This document shows, piece after piece, positions 1-8,545 of a DNA stretch of 64,000 bases. The notes beneath the pieces were generated by a model. The model worked only from the letters and a program-made list of their open reading frames with translations, searched no databases and was not told where the DNA came from. Each line of letters starts with the position of its first letter. Position 1 is the first letter of the stretch. The position numbers and the translations under genes are program-made. Origin of the DNA: Noviherbaspirillum aerium (lineage in GTDB: Bacteria; Pseudomonadota; Gammaproteobacteria; Burkholderiales; Burkholderiaceae_D); assembly GCF_008929045.1 (NCBI RefSeq), contig NZ_VFAH01000014.1, positions 105,439 to 169,438 of the forward strand, given 5' to 3'.

Positions 1-939
1 GCCCAGGCTTTTCGCGGCCATTCTCAGCTGCTCGATGGGCTCGGCGGTGCGTCGGGCATACCAGCGGGCGCCGGCGATGGCCACGCCCAGCAGGACCAGC
101 ATGATGCCGCCAAGGAATTGCGCGGCGTAAATGGCGGGGCGCCGCATTTCCGCGACCGGGATATTGACCACCACCGTCCATTCGGACTTCGCGGCGCGGC
201 TGAAAAACGCCGCGGTCTGCCTGCCGTCCAGCGTCGTGCCGTAATGCAGTCCCGACTTTTCTCCCGCGAGAATGCGCTTTCTGAGCGCCTCGTTCGCCAA
301 TTTGCCGACGTACCTTTCGGGTTCGCTTGTCCTTGCCATCACCATGCCCTGGCGGTCGACCAGCACGGTCAGCCAGCCGGCGGGCAAGCCTTGGCCATTG
401 AGTAGCGACTGCAGGTTCGATGCGGCGATGCCCATCGCCAGGTGATGGCGCACCTCGCCGCCCTGCATGATGGGCACCTGCACTGCATAGTCGTAGCGCT
501 TGCCGGCGGGCGCAAAGAACAGGTCGGATACCACCGTCTTTTCCAGGCCATAGCGGCGCTGCAGCTCGGAAAGATTGGAATTGCCCTTGGGAAGAGGCGC
601 GCCGAAGGGCAACCGGGTATTGAGCAACTGCTTGCCCGACAAGTCGCGGATGACGACCGTCGATGTCTCCGGCGGCGCCAGACTGCGCGCATGATCATAG
701 AAGGCCCGCAGGTCGTTTCCGGCAATCGCCGGAGAGCTTGCCAGCGCACGCAGCAAGCTCTCCGTTGCCTGCAGGTCGCTGTCGACCAGCGCCGACAGCG
801 CGCGCGCCGTTTCCGACATGCCGTTGATCTGTTCCTGCTGCTGTTCCTTGTAGACGAACCAGACCGCCAGCAGCGATGCCAGAAACGACGGGATCAGGAC
901 CGACAGGATCAGGACCAGCAGGCGGGTTCGGATGCGCAT
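1..939 (-). CDS. Cache-domain membrane sensor, N-terminal part (runs off left edge)
   Basis: The reverse strand from ATG at 939 is open for 313 codons to the window edge. Residues about 7-29 form a first membrane segment (LLVLILSVLIPSFLASLLAV). About 240 periplasmic residues resemble a double-Cache ligand-binding domain. A second membrane segment lies at about 270-292, and a HAMP-like start (TAEPIEQLRMAAKSLG) closes the visible part. This is the N-terminal layout of a sensor histidine kinase, diguanylate cyclase or chemoreceptor; the output domain is outside the window, so the class cannot be decided. A near-direct repeat (TTGCAGGATT-type units at 954-970 and 972-987) lies just upstream of the start. 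Its ligand is unknown. Confidence 0.8.
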   Translation of the reverse strand, partial: MRIRTRLLVLILSVLIPSFLASLLAVWFVYKEQQQEQINGMSETARALSALVDSDLQATESLLRALASSPAIAGNDLRAFYDHARSLAPPETSTVVIRDLSGKQLLNTRLPFGAPLPKGNSNLSELQRRYGLEKTVVSDLFFAPAGKRYDYAVQVPIMQGGEVRHHLAMGIAASNLQSLLNGQGLPAGWLTVLVDRQGMVMARTSEPERYVGKLANEALRKRILAGEKSGLHYGTTLDGRQTAAFFSRAAKSEWTVVVNIPVAEMRRPAIYAAQFLGGIMLVLLGVAIAGARWYARRTAEPIEQLRMAAKSLG

Positions 940-1030
940 GAATGCTTTCGGTATTTGCAGGATTCGTAAGAATTGCAGGATTTGAAGTATACCGGTTCGG
1001 TATTCTTGCGGTTTTCCGGTACCAGCGGCA

Positions 1031-1065
1031 ATAAAAAAGCCCGCATGCCGAACGGCATGCGGGCT
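1031..1065 (-). terminator. Rho-independent terminator (minus strand)
   Basis: A perfect 12-bp stem (1038-1049 with 1054-1065, 4-nt loop) is followed on the minus strand by a T-rich tract (complement of 1031-1038). It faces transcription coming from the right. The nearest gene reading that way is the fusion gene ending at 1583, about 520 bp away. The rest of 940-1347 holds nothing else I can identify. Confidence 0.75.
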
Positions 1066-1347
1066 AAACCTTTGGCGACCATGCGTAAGTCGTTGGCCCG
1101 ACTGTATGCCCATCGAGCAGCCGCTACCGTGACGACTGTCACAAACCCTCACATTCTTTTACTTGCCAAGTCAAGCCATGCCCGGAATGCCATTGCACCA
1201 TGACAATCCGCAAATGCGGCATTATGTCGCTGTTGTACATGACACCTGGAAATTTTCGGCTTTTTTAGCGATCTTGTCTGCATGGCAATCTTTTAGACTG
1301 GATGAGGGCGGATGTGCCGCCTACCAATCATGTCTGGAGGAAGTGCC

Positions 1348-1611
1348 ATGGCAAACAGCATGGGGGTGCAAGGGCTTCGGCACAAATGGGCCCGATTAGC
1401 GGGCGAAGCTAAACAGATCACGAAGGCGAATCAACGCCTCGCGGAAAAGGTGGCCGGCTTGAACGAGCATATAGCGGTGGGTCCTGATGACACCGCGATG
1501 CGGGCAGGTTTGAACGAGGTTATCCCCCGGCGTAGCTCCGCGAACGTCTCGCGATCGAGGTCATCGGACTGCATGAACGCGGCTACCCCGCAGCCTCCAA
1601 CGCTTCGCTGA
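1348..1611 (+). CDS. Small unknown protein, probable coiled coil (87 aa)
   Basis: I do not recognise this protein. ATG at 1348 is preceded by a good ribosome binding site (GGAGG at 1336-1340) with 7-nt spacing, which is the main reason to call it. The first 45 residues (GLRHKWARLAGEAKQITKAN...) are charged and helix-forming, likely a short coiled coil. After about residue 62 the composition turns Arg/Ser-rich. Another frame of the same DNA (about 1535-1590) reads LRERLAIEVIGLHERG, which looks more protein-like, so a frameshift is possible. The 3' end overlaps the convergent fusion gene by 29 bp. It may be a decayed remnant. Confidence 0.4.
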   Translation: MANSMGVQGLRHKWARLAGEAKQITKANQRLAEKVAGLNEHIAVGPDDTAMRAGLNEVIPRRSSANVSRSRSSDCMNAATPQPPTLR

Positions 1612-4600
1612 TGTCGATGGAAATGCCAACGTGCCCCGCATATTCACCCTCGGAGGTGAACCACGGCAGCGCATTGGTTTCCAGCCAGCGCCATTCCCCA
1701 TCCTTTCTTTTGACACGCACCCGATGCTGCAAGCGTCCGTGCTCACGGATCGCCTTGTCGATCGCAGCCACATAGGATGGCAAATCTTGTGGGTGAACCA
1801 CCTTATGCCACGCGGCGCCCATGAGATCTTTCAGCGGCACGCCCAGTAATTCGCGGAACCGCGGGTTCAGATAAATCGCATTTCCCGTGGCATCCAACTG
1901 CCATATCAGGCCGGGGGAGGCCTCGGCCAGCGCGCGGAACCGGGTTTCGCTCTCGCGCAAGGCTTCCACGGCGCGTCTGCGCTCGGTAATGTCCTGTACG
2001 ATGATCGCCATTCTCTCCCCATTCATCGGGAAAAAGCGGATCAGATACCAGCGGTTGAAAGGCACATAGTAGTTTTCAACCTCGACCAGCACCCGCTCGC
2101 TCACCGCGCGCTGGAAGCCCAGTCCCGATTCATCCTCGCTCGCATCACGAAAAGCTTCGGTGAGATATTGTTTGCCGATCAGACTGTCGGCGTTGATTCC
2201 CTGCTCGGCAAGCATCTTTCTTGCGGCCGCGCTGAAATAGACGAACCGGGACTCGGCATCCAGGGTCATCAGTCCATCGATGGTGCTGTTCAATACCATC
2301 ATGACAAACTCTTGTTGTTCGCGCAGTGCGGTCTCTGCGAACAAGCGCTCGATAATGCTGACCGCCTGGCGCGAATAAAGATCAAGCATGCGCAATTCAC
2401 GGTCCGGAGGATAGTGCGGCTCGCGGAAATGAGTGGAAAGGACTCCCAGCAATATTCCATTGCGGCCAAACAGGGGCGTGGATTGCCAAGCCCGGATGCC
2501 GGCCGAGTCGAGAAGCGACCTGTCTGCCGCAAAACGGTAATCAAGATAGCCATCCTGAACGATGGTGCGCTTGCAGTGTTTGGCAGCCTCACCGCTTGCG
2601 GTGCTGTCGTCGCATTTCACGAAGTGGAAATGCGCCAAGAATTCCGCGCTGAGTCCTTGTTGCGTGACGATTTCCAGAGTTTGGGTCTGTGGCCTGTAAA
2701 GCTGTATCGTTCCCATAGTCGTGCCAAGCAAGGAAATCGCTGCATTCAACACTTCCTTGAGCGCGAGTTCAAAGTCCGGGATGTCTAGCAGGCGGGTGCC
2801 GAGAAGCTGCAGTTGGCTCATCGCCTGCAACTCAGTGCTCAGCCGCGCTTCGGCTCCCTGCAGGGCTTCCTGTGCGCGCTTGCGGTCGGTAATGTCGTTC
2901 GCGTACAGCAGAATCCCGCCATCCTCCATTGGCGATGCGCTCATCTCGGTCCATGCCTGAGAATGCACATCATAGTACTCGAAGCGTACCGCTATGCGAC
3001 TCGACATCGCGCGGCGGCATTCCAACTCGACCAGGGTTCCTCGCACGGTGCGAAAGACCTCCCAATAGTTTCTGTTGACCAGATAAGATCGTGGCAGGCG
3101 AACCCGTTTTTCAGCCGCGGTGTTGAGGTAGGTGATACGCCATTCGGAATCGACCGCCATGAGTCCCCCGCCCAAATCTTCGAGGATGGTCAAGGGCACC
3201 ACGCGCAGTCGCTCATCGCTGCATTGCATTTCGCGCCGCGATCTCGTCAGGGCAATCATCCCTCTTGCCTTGCTTAACAGTTCGCGTCCGTTGAAAGGCT
3301 TGGCAAGCCAGTCGTCGGCCCCGGCGAGCATGCCTTCCTCATCGGCGTTAACGTTCGGCCCGAAGAACAGCAGGACGAACGCGATTGTCGAGGTAGAGGA
3401 TTGAGCGCGCAGACCGCGAAGCAAATCGAAACCGTCCGACTCCGGCCTGGCCAGTCCGCTTAGCACCATCTCCGGCCGGTGTTCCAAGGCTGCCTGCAAT
3501 GCCACGGGCCCGTTGGGTGCTGAGATGACTTGGTATTCTTTGCCGAACAACTGTTCCAGGTAGGTCCGCATGCCAGCATCGGATTCCGCTACCAGTATCC
3601 TGGCCTTCGGCTTGCCCTTGGTAGCGGGATGCAAAGCCCTAACCGTAATCGGCCCGATTGATGGATTTGGAAATTCATAGGATTGTGCCGGCAACGCAGA
3701 CAAGGCAGTCTGGTCCCACTCGGCAAATGCGCTGGCGCGGTTGCCGGGCAACCGTCGGAACGGGTGCTGGTTCAAGCGCTCCATGCAGGGATGCAGCGCG
3801 GCCTCGACTTCGGCTGCCGTGGCGAACCGCAGGTGACGCAAGTCCCGCAAGATCCAGCGTTCAAGGAATTTGACCTGCAATACGGCCTGCGCCTTCTGTC
3901 TGGCATCCTGGGGCATTGATGGCAACACCGAGGTACCGTAATGGCGGGCGAAGCCGAGCACCATCTCACCATCGCGCGTGTCATCGATGGGTAGCGTTTG
4001 ATTCGAGCCATCGGGAATAATGAGCCGGGGCACGCCGCCATAGAAATGCAAGGCCCGGACGGCGCAACAAATCCATTCATGCGCCGTGTCTGCGGAGGCG
4101 ACGCAGGCGAAGGCCAGCCTGGAAGCGCCCATGGTGGCCAGAAAAATATACGCGCAGCCTCCTTCGGTCAAGGGAACGGCCGATACGGCGAAACCGCAGA
4201 ACATTCTTTCGCCACCCCGAAACACCTGACGCAACGAGCGGCCAATGCGCAAGACGAAGGAATGATAGTGCTCGCAGAACTGGGTATAACGGTAGGTTTT
4301 CTGTTCAGCATAATCGGCCTTGTATCGCTCCCATTCGCTTAGGAGTGTGTTGCCGCTGCGGCATAAACGAAGATGGAGACGGCCATAGTCAGGCCGCACA
4401 TAGGGGAAGACTTGTTGCCGGCCCACATGCAGGCATCGCTTGAGGTCGGCTTCGCTCATCAGTCGCACTGCCGGCCAATCGAGCGCGACGCCCTTCGCTA
4501 ATCCGACATATTTCCCAACCACGCCTTTTGAGAGGCCCAAGGTTTGCGCGATTTGCTCGTGCGAAAGCCGCATGTCCATTTTTAAGCGCAGGATGTCTTT

Positions 4601-4633
4601 TATCTTTTCGGCAGAAATTGCGGGGCTGCGCAT
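1583..4633 (-). CDS. Domesticated IS21 IstA-like transposase fused to pseudo-receiver and PAS-GAF-PAS-PAS sensory domains
   Basis: A single 1016-codon frame; ATG at 4633 has a GGAAGG ribosome binding site. Residues about 22-46 are an IstA-type helix-turn-helix (LSHEQIAQTLGLSKGVVGKY). Residues about 85-320 align by eye along the IS21 IstA integrase region (GGVPRLIIPD, HYGTSVLP, FLERWILRDLRH, LNQHPFRRLPGNR, PAQSYEF). Against IstA, the first catalytic Asp is Gly147, the second is kept (Asp208) and the Glu is Val251, so strand transfer should be impossible. The IstA C-terminal region is replaced by a receiver-like domain (about 345-458; phosphoacceptor Asp replaced by Gly393, Lys445 kept), then PAS (475-585), GAF (605-765) and two PAS/PAC domains (770-885, 890-1012). 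No kinase, GGDEF or other output domain follows. No IstB gene and no IS ends are seen nearby. Inference: a DNA-binding sensory protein derived from a transposase. Confidence 0.85.
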   Translation of the reverse strand: MRSPAISAEKIKDILRLKMDMRLSHEQIAQTLGLSKGVVGKYVGLAKGVALDWPAVRLMSEADLKRCLHVGRQQVFPYVRPDYGRLHLRLCRSGNTLLSEWERYKADYAEQKTYRYTQFCEHYHSFVLRIGRSLRQVFRGGERMFCGFAVSAVPLTEGGCAYIFLATMGASRLAFACVASADTAHEWICCAVRALHFYGGVPRLIIPDGSNQTLPIDDTRDGEMVLGFARHYGTSVLPSMPQDARQKAQAVLQVKFLERWILRDLRHLRFATAAEVEAALHPCMERLNQHPFRRLPGNRASAFAEWDQTALSALPAQSYEFPNPSIGPITVRALHPATKGKPKARILVAESDAGMRTYLEQLFGKEYQVISAPNGPVALQAALEHRPEMVLSGLARPESDGFDLLRGLRAQSSTSTIAFVLLFFGPNVNADEEGMLAGADDWLAKPFNGRELLSKARGMIALTRSRREMQCSDERLRVVPLTILEDLGGGLMAVDSEWRITYLNTAAEKRVRLPRSYLVNRNYWEVFRTVRGTLVELECRRAMSSRIAVRFEYYDVHSQAWTEMSASPMEDGGILLYANDITDRKRAQEALQGAEARLSTELQAMSQLQLLGTRLLDIPDFELALKEVLNAAISLLGTTMGTIQLYRPQTQTLEIVTQQGLSAEFLAHFHFVKCDDSTASGEAAKHCKRTIVQDGYLDYRFAADRSLLDSAGIRAWQSTPLFGRNGILLGVLSTHFREPHYPPDRELRMLDLYSRQAVSIIERLFAETALREQQEFVMMVLNSTIDGLMTLDAESRFVYFSAAARKMLAEQGINADSLIGKQYLTEAFRDASEDESGLGFQRAVSERVLVEVENYYVPFNRWYLIRFFPMNGERMAIIVQDITERRRAVEALRESETRFRALAEASPGLIWQLDATGNAIYLNPRFRELLGVPLKDLMGAAWHKVVHPQDLPSYVAAIDKAIREHGRLQHRVRVKRKDGEWRWLETNALPWFTSEGEYAGHVGISIDISEALEAAG

Positions 4634-5302
4634 GGTCGCCTTCCAGCAGAGAAAAAGCCTTTATGAATACATAGGAGGTGGCAGATCAGGTAACTCGAGT
4701 TTAGTCTCGCCATAGATGGAATGTATGTTCAATTCATTTCCTTCGATTCTTCGCGAGGCGAAGATACCCATTCTCGAATGCACATTCCCGGCCTAGAGCG
4801 AAGCGAACACAAAAGAGCGAAAACAATGGTCATGACATGTCGAAATGGCTTTCGAAATTCGCCCTGCTCCGGCATGCCATCGATTCCAGTACGAAAAGCG
4901 CAATTTGGCATCTGGGCAATCCGGCCAATTGAAGGTTTCGCTGCTTCCAAAAGCGAGATGGATAAGCGAAGCGGTATGCAACATTCTTTGGAAGAACGCA
5001 AAGAGTAAAGAGTTCCTCTGTCGGTACACTAAAGGTGTCCATTACAAGAAGTGGTTGTGTCTCAATCTCAGGAAAGACGGATTTACCAACTCTCACGTCG
5101 AAGACACTCTACCCCATTTCAACCTTCAAGCGTGGAGGCAAGAAAAGCCGCAATCACATAGGCACAATTCATGGATTCGTGCATGCGAAAAGAACTGCTG
5201 GCAGGCCAACATCAGTGCCAGGACCACGGCTGCAACCGTGCCCGGTGCGGTCATCATTTCCCAAAACTTATTCCTATCATCCCTCCAGAAAGAAATGATG
5301 AA
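4634..5302. other. Intergenic region without recognisable gene
   Basis: This 669-bp stretch separates the divergent fusion gene and ASCH-like gene and is visibly lower in GC than the flanks. Overlapping short frames occur on both strands (for example 4721-5008 plus and 4729-5001 minus). None has a recognisable family or a clear ribosome binding site, so I call none. It presumably holds the promoters of both flanking genes, but I could not pick convincing -35/-10 boxes. Confidence 0.5.
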
Positions 5303-5881
5303 ATGAAAGAACGCCCTATCCTTTTTTCCGCTCCCATGGTCCGAGCCTTGCTTGATGACCGCAAAACGCAGACGCGGCGCATCCTGAAACCACAGCCGCA
5401 AGCGGGGACGGAAGATGTCCTTGAGTACAAGGAAAATTTCTTTCACCCATGGAGCGACACCGAAAGCCGTCTCTTGCCTGATCAGAACTGGAGATGCCCC
5501 TACGGCGTCCCGGGCGACCGGCTTTGGGTGAAGGAAAGTATCGTACGCGGCTATGGCAATGACATGCAGATGTCGCGTTACTCGGCCGATGGCATGCCGA
5601 CCATAGCTGACGCCTGGCCGTGGCAGCGAAATCATCTGGCATCAATCCACTGCCCGCGTCGCCTGTCACGCATCCTGCTGGAAGTGAGTGGCGTGTGGGT
5701 GGAACGATTGCAAGACATCAGCGAGCCTGACGCGGCTGCCGAGGGTGTCGACGGCATCAGCAGCCTGGTGCCGACCAGCCGGGACGCCTACCGGCAACTG
5801 TGGAAAGACCTTAACGGAGCCGGCAGCTGGGACTCGAATCCATGGGTCTGGGTGGTGAGCTTCAAGAGAGTCGACAAATGA
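5303..5881 (+). CDS. Phage-associated ASCH-like protein
   Basis: 192 aa. The N-terminus (MKERPILFSAPMVRALL followed by DDRKTQTRRILKPQP), the central VPGDRLWVKES and PRRLSRILLEV, and the C-terminal LWKDLNGAGSW and NPWVWVVSF match a family common in tailed-phage and prophage genomes and often annotated as ASCH-domain (putative RNA-binding beta-barrel). The frame is open further upstream, to 5171, but similarity begins at the Met at 5303, which follows a purine-rich stretch. Its cellular role is not established. It stands alone with no other structural phage genes, so it is likely a prophage relic or a moron gene. Confidence 0.75.
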   Translation: MKERPILFSAPMVRALLDDRKTQTRRILKPQPQAGTEDVLEYKENFFHPWSDTESRLLPDQNWRCPYGVPGDRLWVKESIVRGYGNDMQMSRYSADGMPTIADAWPWQRNHLASIHCPRRLSRILLEVSGVWVERLQDISEPDAAAEGVDGISSLVPTSRDAYRQLWKDLNGAGSWDSNPWVWVVSFKRVDK

Positions 5882-7339
5882 GCCGTACGGATACCGTGGA
5901 ACGGCTTGGCCACGGCGCTGCACACTTGAATCAGGCCGGCAATCCCGCTGCCATTTCATCGTTGGGATTTTGAGACCGTTGCGCAACCTCTCAAGCACAC
6001 GCCCCGCGCCGCTTGATAGCGTATTGTCCGCACACCGAGGTTCCGAGGGCAAACCGCTTCCCTTCAGCTTCAGGCTGCCTTCTAGTTCATGATGCGGCTT
6101 CCAAGAAGTCCCTCGCGATCCGTACGCAACCAGTAAGCAAGCAGCCCTTCTTCGGCCAAGACCAACTGCGAGCGGCAAACGCATTTTCACTTAAGCTTCA
6201 GAAGCCGATGTTATTCGCACTCTTTCATTGAGCGCGTTCCAATCACATGGCAGCAGACATTATTGTCGGTACTCTTGCATGGGGCTGCGGCACACGCGTA
6301 GCAATGGTCCACGAAGCTCGGAAATAACTCGAAATATTTGAAGGCAGAATCATGGAGACAACAGTGATCCGGAACAGGCTGCCATCCGCACCAGACCAAG
6401 GCACTGTTTGGGCCACGACGCCGCGGCTCCCGTTTGCCGGCTGCATCGTCACCATGTTGCGTCGCTCGACACTCTTCTAAACCTCGATGCTGTACGCAGT
6501 GGTTTCATCTTCGGATTCACCACTGGTGATTTCTTGTGTCCGATCCGCGAGAAAGCGCCTATCAATATTCGGAGGCAGGACAGTTACCACATGTTGGCCC
6601 ATTCCCACCATGTGCCGTGTGCACGCCCAAGTTTTGTCTATGGCAGAAAGTGGCACTCCATACTAATTGATGATGTTCGATGTTATCCGCAGCCGCCCGA
6701 ACTGAAGACGGCATATGCCGGCGGGCACCGGCACGGGAAAGCGAAACGGACGGTCACACAACACCGAAATCATCAGCCGCCCGACTATGCTTGCGTGCAG
6801 ATTTCGACACCTCCTGCATCCCATATTTTTTGGCGCGCCAAGGAACGCACAGCCGCCGTATCGAAGCACATCGCATTCAGTTTTTTTATTGAACTTACGT
6901 ACACAAAGCCATTCTCAGCCGTTCATTAGGTCTGCGATTTCATCTGCATCCATATGTGATGACGAGGCCGCGGATCATCGGACCGTACGATGAAGACAAT
7001 CGTCATATCTCGTAAAGAAGCAGTCATGGCTGGCCCTGCGGTATCGAGCCTGCCATCGCAGGCTCGGCTACGGAAAGCATCCTGCTGAGGCGAATATCTT
7101 CTGGTTAGAAAAATTCTGACCTGGGACACGAAGCCACCCTAGCTCATGATGAAAGATTTCTGACTATGGCCCGCGCAGGCTGCTGCCGCAGCTGAACGGC
7201 TTGCTAATGAAACGGTGCAATGGAAAAGGACATCGGCCGACGAATCGAAGGCAGCGCGGCGTTTCCGAAAGGAGCGGCTGTAAGGCTTGTCATGTTGTTG
7301 CGAGCGGCTGCCATCACTATTTCTGGTTAGGAGAATCTT
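5882..7339. other. Long region without recognisable genes
   Basis: About 1.46 kb with lower GC and no frame with family resemblance, codon bias or ribosome binding site. Frames such as 6408-6929 (plus) are rich in His, Arg and Pro and look like chance. One perfect 9-bp hairpin with a 4-nt loop lies at 7045-7066, without a T tract. The region sits beside the phage-type gene at 5303 and may be decayed mobile DNA. The last 60 bp presumably carry the promoter of the dehydrogenase starting at 7340. Confidence 0.5.
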
Positions 7340-8509
7340 ATGCTGGCAATGAATTACAGAGGCCCCTACAGGGTACGCGCAGAACAAAAGCCCGATCCGC
7401 AAATCGAGCACCCGAACGACGCGATCGTACGAGTCTCGCGCGCATGCATCTGCGGATCGGATCTGCATCTTTATCATGGCCTGGTCCCCGACACCAGGGT
7501 CGGCATGATCTTCGGCCACGAGTTCACCGGCATAGTGGAAGAGGTCGGCCCGTCGGTCCAGAACTTGAAAGTGGGCGACCATGTGCTCGTGCCTTTCAAT
7601 ATCTTTTGCGGCTCCTGTTTTTTCTGCCAAAAAGAACTTTACAGCAACTGCCATAACGTAAACCCAGAAGCCACAGCCGTCGGCGGCATCTACGGCTACT
7701 CGCACACGACCGGGGGCTATGACGGTGGCCAGGCGGAATACGTGCGTGTGCCGATGGCTGATGTCGGCCCGACGGTGATCCCCAAAGACATTCATCCCGA
7801 CGATGCCGTTCTGTTGACCGATGCCTGCCCGACCGGCTACCAGGCCGCGGAAATGGGCGACATCGCTCAAGGAGACACCGTGGTCGTTTTCGGCGCCGGA
7901 CCGGTCGGCATCTTTGCCGCGAAGTCGGCCTGGCTGATGGGCGCGGGACGTGTCATCGTGGTCGACCATGTGGAATACCGGCTGGAGTTCGTCAAGAATT
8001 TCGCGCAATGCGAGGTGGTCAACTTCAGGGAGGTCGATGACATGGCCATCCATATCAAGAAGATGACCGACTGGCTAGGCGCCGACGTCTGCATCGATGC
8101 GGTAGGCTGCGAAGCCGCCGGCAGCGCGATACAGCGGCTCACGGGCAGATACCTGAAATGGCAAGCCGGTACCAGCACGGCATTGCACTGGGCAATCAAT
8201 TCCGTGCGCAAGGGCGGCACGGTTTCCATCGTCGGCGTGTATGGGCCTCCATTCAACATCGTGCCGATCGGGAATGCGCTGAACAAAGGCATCACGATGC
8301 GCATGAACCAGGCCAGCGTGAAGCGCCACCTGCCGCGCCTGTTCGAGCATATCCGTGCGGGCAACCTGGAACCGAGGAAGATCATCACGCATCGGGTGCC
8401 GCTTGAGGAAGTGTCCGACGCTTATCACATCTTCTCCAGCAAGCTGGATAACTGCATCAAGACCATCCTGGTCCCGCCCAGAGCGCGGAGCCTAGCAACG
8501 ATGCATTGA
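7340..8509 (+). CDS. Zinc-dependent alcohol/formaldehyde dehydrogenase (MDR family)
   Basis: 389 aa, about the family length; AGGAG ribosome binding site 7 nt before ATG. Catalytic zinc ligands are Cys38 (ICGSD) and His60-Glu61 (GHE). The structural zinc Cys quartet is at 90, 93, 96 and 104. A Rossmann motif GAGPVG lies at 185-190, and Asp209 at the end of beta-2 favours NAD. The long insertion typical of glutathione-independent formaldehyde dehydrogenases is present. It shares its layout with the dehydrogenase at 10088-11236 and probably oxidises an aldehyde or alcohol; the substrate is unknown. It leads a four-gene same-strand cluster. Confidence 0.88.
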   Translation: MLAMNYRGPYRVRAEQKPDPQIEHPNDAIVRVSRACICGSDLHLYHGLVPDTRVGMIFGHEFTGIVEEVGPSVQNLKVGDHVLVPFNIFCGSCFFCQKELYSNCHNVNPEATAVGGIYGYSHTTGGYDGGQAEYVRVPMADVGPTVIPKDIHPDDAVLLTDACPTGYQAAEMGDIAQGDTVVVFGAGPVGIFAAKSAWLMGAGRVIVVDHVEYRLEFVKNFAQCEVVNFREVDDMAIHIKKMTDWLGADVCIDAVGCEAAGSAIQRLTGRYLKWQAGTSTALHWAINSVRKGGTVSIVGVYGPPFNIVPIGNALNKGITMRMNQASVKRHLPRLFEHIRAGNLEPRKIITHRVPLEEVSDAYHIFSSKLDNCIKTILVPPRARSLATMH

Positions 8510-8545
8510 ACGGTCTTATCCACCCATTCCAAGGAGTGAAGCGAA

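Noticed and set aside
1583..4633. Idea that the fusion gene is an active IS21 insertion sequence
   Set aside because: Two catalytic residues are replaced, the IstA C-terminal region is replaced by sensory domains, and no IstB gene or terminal repeats are present.
4721..5008. Overlapping short frames on both strands upstream of the ASCH-like gene
   Set aside because: No ribosome binding site, family resemblance or codon bias; left as intergenic.
6408..6929. 173-codon frame in the gene-poor region
   Set aside because: His/Arg/Pro-rich, no recognisable motif and no ribosome binding site.
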